Origin: G039029935 sp039029935
Lineage (GTDB): Bacteria > Chloroflexota > Anaerolineae > Caldilineales > Caldilineaceae
Length of the DNA: 5,854 nt
Direction of reading: 5' to 3'
Assembly (NCBI GenBank): GCA_039029935.1
Contig: JBCCFC010000901.1
Location: 1 to 5,854, forward strand
Within the stretch, counting starts at the first letter, position 1. Every line of letters starts with the position of its first letter. This document shows, one piece after another, positions 1 through 5,796 of the stretch. Position numbers and translations under genes: made by a program. Below the pieces are notes generated by a model, which had not been told where the DNA came from, ran no database searches, and worked only from the letters and a program-made list of their open reading frames with translations.

Positions 1-187
1 CACTCAATTCTACTGTTACTGCAGTAACTTTAAAGGCTTTTAGATGTTATGCTTGTTGACACACATGCACACAGTGGAATATGTTAACTAATACGACGAA
101 TATGACAATACTTAGACACCACTTTAGATCAGGCAATAAATGCCAGCAACGAAAGGAGTCTCATAAAAACACTGAAAGCAATACATG
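1..187. other. Intergenic stretch without a convincing gene
   Basis: This left end holds a perfect 14-bp palindrome, gttactgcagtaac (15-28), which could be an operator. It also has a lone TTGACA (56-61) with a weak TATGTT 18 nt further on, on the plus strand. No gene with family features is visible on either strand. Confidence 0.5.
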
Positions 188-280
188 CATTCCACAAAAC
201 GAGAAGGGAAGGAACACATGACTAACCAGAGGGTACCCCGCTCTCTCCGCGTAACGGTGGGTATTTTATTTTGTGGAATG
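188..280. repeat. 12-bp perfect inverted repeat, 93-bp span, around the ATPase stop
   Basis: cattccacaaaa (188-199) and ttttgtggaatg (269-280) are exact reverse complements. The right arm encodes the last residues of the ATPase-nuclease protein. The span also holds a shorter stem pairing taccccg with cggtgggta, with a one-base bulge area, followed on the plus strand by ttttatttt. No target-site duplication is seen at the ends. Confidence 0.6.
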
Positions 281-1951
281 GCCTAGAATGTCGCCAAGTC
301 TAATGATATAGACATGAATTGTTTTTGAGAGTTGCTTTTTGGATTCTGGCCAATGCTGAATAAATTCTAGCTCATCATGTGCCAATTGCCCATATACTTG
401 GGGTCTTGCGTGAAAAATCACGTAGTACCCTGTGTCCAGCGACTCGCTTTGCAGGTAGCCAACCAATTGATCTAGCCCTTTTTCATAGGCCACAAGGCCA
501 CGCCAAATTTTGGTTTCAACCACATAACGCATGGTTTGATAACTGATTATCAGGTCCAGATATCCATCACCAGACGGGACCTCAGTAAACACACCACCGC
601 CAATTTGTCGCAAAATGGCATCAATATAGGCCATGAGCAGATATTGCCCAGTGATTTCTTGTGGCATAGGGCTGATGCTAAATGCTTCCTTGCCGCGTCG
701 CTCCATAAATTCTCGGAATCGTGATAAAATTATAGGCATCTGTAACGCACCATCGACGGCCAACGGGCGAAAATCTGTCCCATTCACCAAGTAATCCCCT
801 TGGTGTTTATAGTTGCTGGGTCGCAGCTTTGCCAGCAGCACTTGGCGGTAGATGGGGTTGGCAATTTGACAGTCATTGCTGGCCGATGGTCGGATGATGC
901 CATGCAGTTTGAGCGTATTGATAAAGGGTTCGTTGAGATCATAGGGATAAGTCTGCCCAAAGAGGATGTTGATAATTTCATTTGGGTATTCTTCGGCATG
1001 ACGGCGCAAAGTCTCGAAATTGTAATTGTTCTCGGTCTGCAATTGCTGTATGGCTTTTTCTAATTCAGTGCGTGTAACCGAAGAATCGGACCTGCCTGTA
1101 CGCGCTTGGATTGTTGCAAAATCATCAAAGGTACCATCTGTCTGTTCATCTAGCACCTCATCGGGATCAACACACCCCGTGATCAACGCAGCTAAACGAT
1201 TGACGAGAAAAGGATGCCCACCTGTCTGTTCATAGAATGCTTCAAGGGTGTCTACGGCAAAGCGACGCCCATCATCGGCTGTGTACTCGGCCAGTAGTGT
1301 TTGCACTTGCTGAAAGGTAAAATTGTCAAGTTCGAGTTGACGAGCGATGTTAAAGGGTGAACTACGTCCCAACTTGAGTGTGGCGATGTTTTGCAGCCCC
1401 AATAGAATGACGCTGTGCAGACTGCGTGGCGGTTCGCTGGCAAGGTAGAATTCACGCCATGTCTGCAAGAGTGGCGAGATCGCCTCAGTGGGTGTGCCGT
1501 CAAATTCGTCGATGAGCAGAATGACGTGGATGTCGGGGGCGACCAGTGCCAGTTCGTCAAAGAGTCGCCAAAAATTTGCATAGCCATTGAGTGGATACTT
1601 GTCAATTGCTGCTTGAACCACATCAAATTGCCCTGGATGTTTGGCGCGACATCCTGCCAACAATTGGCGTGTAAGCAGACGGCCAAACTCTTTTAAAAAT
1701 TCATCCACTGCCCAATGCTCAAAGAGTTGGAAACTGAGTGCGATGGGGATGAATTGTGGTTGTGTTTTGAAATAATCGCGTAGATTGCGTAACAGCGTTG
1801 TCTTGCCCATCTGTCGAGGTGCATAGATGGTGAAGTAGTGGCCTCGGCGGATTTGCGCGATCAGGCTGTTGAGCCGTTTTTGACGAGGGACGACATAGTG
1901 TTCGGTGGGGTTGACGGGACCGTGTGTGTTGAAATAGCGGGCGTTTGACAT
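266..1951 (-). CDS. AAA-like ATPase fused to a C-terminal PD-(D/E)XK nuclease
   Basis: The 561-residue protein has two domains. Residues 8-30 (NTHGPVNPTEHYV then VPRQKRL) match the start of the AAA-like (AAA_35-type) family. Walker A is APRQMGKTT (44-52), Walker B is VILLIDEFD (143-151), and a TGGHPFLVNRL segment (243-253) is the GHP motif usual in this family. After a helical linker, residues 455-515 form a PDDEXK_9/DUF1703-type nuclease core with Asp466 in YLDLII, the ExK motif Glu479-Thr-Lys481, then KIWRG and a GLDQLVGYL helix. All expected ATPase and nuclease residues are present, so it looks intact. The start is supported by AGGAG at 8 nt spacing. The gene follows the Uma2 gene by 11 nt, and its ribosome site overlaps the Uma2 stop codon, so the two are probably translationally coupled. 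The family's biological role is not established. A nucleic-acid-directed conflict function is inference. The last five codons lie in an inverted repeat (269-280). Confidence 0.9.
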   Translation of the reverse strand: MSNARYFNTHGPVNPTEHYVVPRQKRLNSLIAQIRRGHYFTIYAPRQMGKTTLLRNLRDYFKTQPQFIPIALSFQLFEHWAVDEFLKEFGRLLTRQLLAGCRAKHPGQFDVVQAAIDKYPLNGYANFWRLFDELALVAPDIHVILLIDEFDGTPTEAISPLLQTWREFYLASEPPRSLHSVILLGLQNIATLKLGRSSPFNIARQLELDNFTFQQVQTLLAEYTADDGRRFAVDTLEAFYEQTGGHPFLVNRLAALITGCVDPDEVLDEQTDGTFDDFATIQARTGRSDSSVTRTELEKAIQQLQTENNYNFETLRRHAEEYPNEIINILFGQTYPYDLNEPFINTLKLHGIIRPSASNDCQIANPIYRQVLLAKLRPSNYKHQGDYLVNGTDFRPLAVDGALQMPIILSRFREFMERRGKEAFSISPMPQEITGQYLLMAYIDAILRQIGGGVFTEVPSGDGYLDLIISYQTMRYVVETKIWRGLVAYEKGLDQLVGYLQSESLDTGYYVIFHARPQVYGQLAHDELEFIQHWPESKKQLSKTIHVYIIRLGDILGHSTK

Positions 1952-1959
1952 GCGTTTGG

Positions 1960-1964
1960 CTCCT
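1960..1964 (-). promoter_or_regulatory. Ribosome site overlapping the Uma2 stop codon
   Basis: AGGAG on the minus strand, 8 nt from the ATPase ATG, shares two bases with the Uma2 TAG (1963-1965). Ribosomes ending on Uma2 would be placed to restart on the ATPase gene. Confidence 0.7.
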
Positions 1965-2388
1965 ATGCAAAGATATCGTCAATGTTTATATCCAAATCTA
2001 TCGCAGAATCGATCACTTTGCCTGTTGAGTATGAGGATGCTTTTTGGGTGTCGTGATATACACTGATAGTTTGAGTAGGTGGAATCACCAGCCAACATGA
2101 TTGGATGCCTGCTTGAAAATAGATTTCAAATTTGTCGATGATGTCATTGACTGACTGTTTTAGAGATAAAATTTCAATAGATAAAATCGGCATCGTTTGT
2201 GTTTTCACACTGTCACGAACAAAGTTGACTGGTTGTTTTTCATAGAAAGCAATGTCGGGGATATAGTCAGTGCCGTTGATATCCAAGGTGAGTTCCATAT
2301 GAATGTTGTATTTATTCTCGTTGTTTTGTTTGTATAGATGCCCAACGATTTGAGACGTTAGGTACGAATGATTATAGGATGGTGACAT
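1963..2388 (-). CDS. Uma2-family (DUF820) PD-(D/E)XK endonuclease-like protein, short form
   Basis: This is a predicted 141-residue protein. The core signature is clear: a beta-strand ELTLDINGTDYIPDIAFYEK with Pro44-Asp45, then MPILSIEILS with Glu72, Asp82 and Lys86 in a following helix, then YFQAGIQSCWLVIPP, the usual Uma2 'Y..aGV..yWlv.p' segment. These match the PD, E and K positions of the PD-(D/E)XK fold. It opens directly at MSPSYNHSYL, which aligns with the conserved 'MSP...H' segment, so it lacks the roughly 30-40 residue leader of typical 180-200 residue Uma2 proteins. I recall similar short forms, so this may be a natural subfamily and not a truncation. A longer reading from 2415 is possible, but the 2388 start has AAAGGA 9 nt upstream and fits the family. 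It is first in an operon with the ATPase-nuclease gene. Uma2 proteins are widely amplified and their physiological role is unclear. Confidence 0.85.
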   Translation of the reverse strand: MSPSYNHSYLTSQIVGHLYKQNNENKYNIHMELTLDINGTDYIPDIAFYEKQPVNFVRDSVKTQTMPILSIEILSLKQSVNDIIDKFEIYFQAGIQSCWLVIPPTQTISVYHDTQKASSYSTGKVIDSAIDLDINIDDIFA

Positions 2389-2397
2389 AGAGTATTG

Positions 2398-2403
2398 TCC
2401 TTT
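2398..2403 (-). promoter_or_regulatory. Ribosome site that sets the Uma2 start
   Basis: AAAGGA on the minus strand lies 9 nt from the ATG at 2388. It favours this start over the in-frame ATG at 2415, which would put the ribosome site inside the coding region. Confidence 0.6.
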
Positions 2404-2422
2404 CTTGCGCAACATAACAAAT

Positions 2423-2556
2423 GGGCATGGTGCGTAACGATACCCCTTTCATTATACCATATGAGCTTAGTGGCACGGATATGGGGCAACGCGGATACTG
2501 CATCACGGCAGACAACCCAATTTGTGCTTTCCCAAATCAGCAAAGTAGCAGGTAGA
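2423..2556 (-). repeat. Repeat copy A (about 134 bp, promoter-bearing)
   Basis: It aligns along its whole length with 3579-3711: about 11 mismatches and one single-base gap by hand count, so about 91% identity. It starts (plus strand) at gggcatggtgcgtaac and ends at gtagcaggtaga. It lies directly upstream of the Uma2 gene and contains an extended -10 element facing that gene. No coding signal is evident, and reading frames across it are not conserved in any family I recognise. Confidence 0.85.
2451..2459 (-). promoter_or_regulatory. Extended -10 promoter for Uma2/ATPase operon
   Basis: The minus strand reads TGGTATAAT, a perfect -10 hexamer with the TG extension. No -35 match is found at 16-18 nt spacing, which is normal for extended -10 promoters. 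Expected transcript start is near 2444, about 55 nt ahead of the Uma2 start codon. It lies inside repeat copy A and is conserved in copy B. Confidence 0.55.
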
Positions 2557-2571
2557 CCCCGTAACGTAGCC

Positions 2572-2641
2572 GGACCTTCGGGATGTCGGCGCAGAGGGTT
2601 CTGCGCGCAAGATAAAGCGAATTCCGACATCCCGAAGGTCC
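2572..2641. repeat. Perfect 18-bp inverted repeat with nested hairpin
   Basis: Left arm ggaccttcgggatgtcgg (2572-2589) and right arm ccgacatcccgaaggtcc (2624-2641) are exact reverse complements around a 34-nt spacer. The spacer start contains a second hairpin, gcgcaga/tctgcgc (2589-2595 with 2600-2606). It lies between repeat copies A and C, downstream of the antitoxin gene. It could fold on either strand and may stop or stabilise the antitoxin transcript, but no T-run follows, so an ordinary intrinsic terminator is unlikely. It resembles the core of a small non-autonomous element. Confidence 0.8.
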
Positions 2642-2738
2642 TAGTCGAGACATCTGCGCGTCCCCGAATCCGTGCAGCACCGCCCAATGGACCAGACGAG
2701 ATTGCGTCGCCATGCCAGAGGACCATCATGACTGCAGA

Positions 2739-2791
2739 TATATGGGGTAACGTGGATACAACATCACAGCACACAACTCGATCTGCGTTTT
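2739..2791 (-). repeat. Repeat copy C, diverged partial copy
   Basis: About 53 bp starting tatatggggtaacgtggata align with the middle of copy B (3634-3686) at about 42 of 53 positions. It lacks the promoter end of the unit. It runs into the stop codon of the antitoxin gene (2790-2792). Confidence 0.65.
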
Positions 2792-3068
2792 AACTTGTTC
2801 TCCGTTGCATCATGCGCTCAAAAGCCTGATAACTATCTTCCAACTCCTTTTTTGTTGCGGTGATGAAAGATATCTTGCGTTTGCCTAGCCACTCCATAAA
2901 CCCTCCATAGGTTAATCCCAAGATTCTGGCTCCTTGGCTAATGGACAACAGCCCTTTCTGGAACTCTCGAATGATCATACTTTCGTAAATGCTGTCCTTT
3001 AGCTCTTCCGCAGTTTCATACTGTTCTGCAATATCATCTGGTACGGTGATTGTGATTGTCTGTGCCAT
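2790..3068 (-). CDS. UPF0175-family antitoxin
   Basis: The 92-residue protein matches UPF0175: a beta-strand start (TITITVPDDI, 4-13), a helical section ending in REFQKGLLSISQGARILGLT (34-53), and a second helix GGFMEWLGKRKISF (55-68). Residues 41-68 form the helix-turn-helix-like region typical of this family, which is predicted to bind DNA and to neutralise a DUF3368 PIN-domain partner. It lies 24 nt after the toxin gene and has a strong GGGGAGG ribosome site 5 nt from the ATG, clearly better than the toxin's site. That suggests more antitoxin than toxin is made from the shared message. The gene is second in the pair, whereas antitoxins usually come first. The stop codon coincides with the end of repeat copy C, so the extreme C-terminus may have been shaped by the repeat. 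The family assignment is firm; the antitoxin role is inferred from the pairing. Confidence 0.85.
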   Translation of the reverse strand: MAQTITITVPDDIAEQYETAEELKDSIYESMIIREFQKGLLSISQGARILGLTYGGFMEWLGKRKISFITATKKELEDSYQAFERMMQRRTS

Positions 3069-3073
3069 ATTAT

Positions 3074-3080
3074 CCTCCCC
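3074..3080 (-). promoter_or_regulatory. Strong ribosome site of the antitoxin gene
   Basis: GGGGAGG on the minus strand, 5 nt from the ATG, sits in the 24-nt gap after the toxin stop. It is much closer to consensus than the toxin's AAAGG (3554-3558, 11 nt spacing). Confidence 0.75.
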
Positions 3081-3092
3081 AATTGCTACAAC

Positions 3093-3542
3093 CTACTCTG
3101 GCAGATAAATCCCGATTGCATGAAGTTGTTCCATCACCTCGTCGTAAGACGAAATCAACTGTCGGCGTTCTGCACCCTTTAACACATCTGTTGTATAAAT
3201 AATCGTCAATCTGAGTTCCTTTGCTTCATTTCTCGCCCTTCTGTCATCCATAATTAGCTGGCTATCGTCATGTTCTAAAGCCAAGTTTAATGCCCCTTTT
3301 TCACCAGCATCCAGTTTACGGCGAAACGTATAGTCAATGGATGGTTCAACAACATGAATGATTTTTGCATCAACTGCTGCTAGAATCGCATCACGCTGAT
3401 CTCGGATGTCCTCTGTTACATTTGTAGTTTCATCGTAAACAGAAGTCGGAATATAGACTGTATCGAATAAAGATTGAAAGATGTCCAAGCGATTGATTCT
3501 TCCGAGCGCGATCAACGGACTGGAATTAGAAATGATCATCAT
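3093..3542 (-). CDS. DUF3368 PIN-domain protein, probable ribonuclease toxin
   Basis: The 149-residue protein has the DUF3368 layout. It opens with ISNSSPLIALGRINRLDIF (4-22), where SNSSPLI is the first PIN strand and Asn6 takes the usual Asp/Asn position. Next come YIPTSVYDETT (30-40) with Glu38, then LDAGEKGALNLALEHD (77-92) with Glu81, and LIMDDRRARNEAKEL (96-110) with Asp99/Asp100. These acidic residues are the likely metal-binding set of a PIN ribonuclease. KGAERRQLISSYDEVMEQL near the end matches the family's closing helices. Two Met codons open the frame; I prefer the first (3542), with a modest AAAGG 11 nt upstream. The partner UPF0175 gene follows by 24 nt. The RNA target is unknown. 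Expression probably starts from the promoter in repeat copy B. Family membership is firm; toxicity is inferred from the pairing. Confidence 0.85.
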   Translation of the reverse strand: MMIISNSSPLIALGRINRLDIFQSLFDTVYIPTSVYDETTNVTEDIRDQRDAILAAVDAKIIHVVEPSIDYTFRRKLDAGEKGALNLALEHDDSQLIMDDRRARNEAKELRLTIIYTTDVLKGAERRQLISSYDEVMEQLHAIGIYLPE

Positions 3543-3568
3543 GATGTGTCAAACCTTTGAAATTTGTC

Positions 3569-3601
3569 AAAAACAAAAGGGCATGGTGCGTAACCATACC
3601 C
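3569..3601 (-). terminator. Terminator-like hairpin with T-run ahead of the toxin gene
   Basis: On the minus strand, arms at 3593-3601 and 3579-3587 pair at 8 of 9 positions around a 5-nt loop, followed by ttttgttttt. The shape is that of an intrinsic terminator. It would act on read-through from the ROCO side. The repeat's own promoter probably starts transcription within the first arm (near 3599), so its transcripts would form a slightly shortened stem. Copy A has an extra mismatch and no T-run. Confidence 0.4.
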
Positions 3602-3725
3602 CTTCATTATACCATATGAGTCCAGTGGCACGGATATGGGGCAACGCAGATACGACATCACGGCAGACAACTCAATCCGTGCTTTCCCAAATCAGCAAAG
3701 TAGCAGGCAGATCTCCCGAAGGTCC
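3579..3725 (-). repeat. Repeat copy B (about 133 bp plus 14-bp tail)
   Basis: This is a direct copy of repeat A in the same orientation, matching over 3579-3711. It then continues with an 11-bp piece, cccgaaggtcc (3715-3725), which also appears as part of the right arm of the long inverted repeat next to copy A (2631-2641). The full unit therefore probably included that tail. It fills most of the gap between the ROCO remnant and the toxin gene, and its extended -10 faces the toxin. Confidence 0.85.
3606..3614 (-). promoter_or_regulatory. Extended -10 promoter for toxin-antitoxin pair
   Basis: The minus strand reads TGGTATAAT, identical to the element in copy A. Expected transcript start is near 3599, about 57 nt ahead of the toxin start codon. 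No -35 hexamer is visible. Confidence 0.55.
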
Positions 3726-3732
3726 CGCATAA

Positions 3733-5796
3733 TTACGTTGATGACGCCATTCTCTGCCGATTGATCTCATCTGTCACCGTTGCCAACTCGCTCTGTAGCC
3801 GTTGATGTGTCTCTGCAAAGTAGCCATGATCCGTATAGGCTTGCTGACTGAGGTGTTCTTTGAGGGCGTCATCGGTGTCGATGCTGCGGTAGACGGCAAA
3901 GGAAACCACTGGGGCAAGGATCAAGGTCACAATCTCTGTGAAAAAGGGAATGTCGTCGATGATGTTGATGTCGTTTACGGAGAGGATGGTTGCCAAGCTG
4001 GCAAGGACTAGCACTGTCAGGCCAATGGTTATCCATTTGCGCTGCTCTATCGCACGGTTGACCTTGGCGTTGGCCTTGTCTTTGAGTCCATCCAACGCTC
4101 GCACCTGTTCATCCAGCGCTGTCCGTTTCTCATAGAGCGCATGGATGGTTGCCTCTGCTTGGTCGTTTTGTGCTGCCTGGGTGTCTTGTTCCGTCTGCTG
4201 CCCAACCGATGCATGGCTATCAAGATAGCTATCATTGACATCCCCTTGGATAATGGTGACGCTGCCCGCTTTATCGATATAGCTCTCGGTCAGCCCCTGT
4301 TTACGTGCCTCCTCCATGCGTTCCTCCTCGCTAATCACACTGTCCAGCAAATCGGCGACAGAAAACCGTCTGCCCAAGTCACCGTTAAAATAGGTGGATT
4401 CATTGGCTCGCTCATGGCCGAGCAGATTGGTATAGCTCACACGATGGTCAGGATGCTCCGGCAGCGGAATCCATTCGGTTACGTCAAGATTCTCAAATAC
4501 TTCGTTGATGGCATGGATATAGTGACGGATGATGGCGAAATACTCGCGTTTGCGTCGTTCTTCTCCCTGCACGGTGATTTCGATGGTCTTGCGTTCGTTA
4601 TAGGCCACCACCTTGGCGCGTGTGCCGACATCACTACAAAGCATCATGCCGTAACGCCACTGTTGGCTGTGTCCATTGGGAAGACACTCAATGTCATTCT
4701 TCATGTCAATCATCAGGCGGGCGATGATGGCGGTGGGCAGATAGTCATATTCCATGATAAAACGCAGCGGTGTGCCTTCATCAAGGGTTGGCTCAGGCGT
4801 CAACTCCTTTGGCAGCAAATCAGGGACAATATATTGGCGGTTGTTGTCGCCATAGGTGCGGCCATATTCGTAGCAGAGTTCAAACTGCATCATGATCTGG
4901 AGGATGTAGCTCTGCTCTTTGGGGCTGTAGCGGATGGACTTTTCTTGGGCGGGGTTATACTCCTTGAGCTTTTGCGCCTCGTGGTTGAGGATGTAGTCGA
5001 GTTGAGATTCGTGTAGTAACCCTGCTTGAATCGAGGGCGAGTTGATGATTTTGTAGACGCCTATCGTGACCCAATGGGGGTCGAGGACATAGATGTCGGC
5101 AAGGGCAAGCTGGCGGAAGTAGAGGACAATGCCAAGGTCGTGGAGGTATTGAAGCAGGGTGGACTGGTGATTGGGGTCCGTCACCTCGGCCTCTGCGCAG
5201 ATGTGCAGAAACTGTTCACGGCTGATGTAGCGTTGTTGGGCGGTGGCGGCGACCACGTTGTCCTTGACCCGCATCCACTTGATGCTGATTTGGCTGCCAA
5301 AAAGTTGCGTTTGGGGGATGGCACTGGCGATGGCCTGTTTCAGTGGGTCGAGGCCAATGCCCGTGTTGCACGAGATGCGGAAGAAACGATTTTCGATCTG
5401 CGGGAAGTCGTCGTTGATGCGCTTTTGCTCGATATTATAGCTGGGATTAAGGTCGATCTTGTTCATGGCGACAAGCAGCGGGGATCCACCGCCAAACTTT
5501 TGGATGTGTTTGAGCCAGTGATATTTCTTGGTGCCATCGGTGTTGTTGTCGGCACGGCTGTCGAGGACCAGAATGTAGAGCGAGCGTTTGCTCATAAAGA
5601 ACTGGTGCGTGGCGTGCATGATCTCCTGCCCACCAAAATCCCAACAGTGCAGGTGACAGTGTTTGAGCAGCTCATCATCCGCACACGCGGCCAGTCCAGG
5701 AATCTCGCGCAACGGCAGCGTGACCACATTGATGCCATGCGTCTGTGACTCCTCGTGGTCAAAGTCCATGCCTTGTAGTTGTTTGAGTAGCGAAGT
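3733..5796 (-). pseudogene. 5'-truncated Roc-COR (ROCO) GTPase with C-terminal two-helix membrane tail
   Basis: The longest frame starting at an ATG (5769) gives 678 residues; numbering below uses it. It holds THGI (10-13, switch I threonine), WDFGGQE (43-49, G3), MNKID (102-106, G4) and ISCNTG (132-137, G5) of a Roc GTPase. The COR domain follows (about 180-475), including YVLDPHWVTIGVYKIINS (227-244) and FIMEYDYLP (337-345). From memory it closely resembles the Roc-COR part of the Chlorobium tepidum Roco protein. Reading in frame above the ATG gives TSLLKQLQG, the residues that normally follow the GK of the P-loop, and the next codon up is TAG. The P-loop and everything before it are therefore missing, and the ATG has no ribosome site. 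The tail has a strand GSVTIIQGDV (502-511), a coiled coil (about 535-575), helices at 579-597 and 608-627, and a last coiled coil (635-672). The fragment may be silent, or expressed without GTPase activity. Confidence 0.8.

Noticed and set aside
56..85. Plus-strand promoter (TTGACA with TATGTT)
   Set aside because: The -10 matches only four of six positions, the spacing is 18, and no supported plus-strand gene follows. Mentioned only in the intergenic entry.
784..1982. Several 65-145 codon frames on both strands inside the ATPase-nuclease gene
   Set aside because: The 561-codon gene has intact motifs from end to end; the others are shadow frames.
2358..2793. Overlapping open frames of 130-140 codons on both strands across the repeats
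   Set aside because: They run through repeats A and C and the inverted repeat, show no family features, and would overlap the Uma2 and antitoxin genes. The similar peptide seen at copy B only reflects the DNA repeat.
2423..3725. CRISPR array
   Set aside because: The repeats are over 130 bp long and only two or three in number, with genes between them. There is no regular short repeat-spacer pattern.
4141..5748. Two long plus-strand open frames (4141-5016 and 5026-5748)
   Set aside because: Both are antisense to the ROCO reading frame, which shows clear family motifs throughout. Their translations match no family I know and are explained by codon bias of the opposite strand.
5569..5769. ATG at 5769 as a genuine start of a shorter functional GTPase
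   Set aside because: No ribosome site precedes it, and the in-frame codons above it still encode conserved Roc sequence, so it is an internal methionine of a longer original gene.
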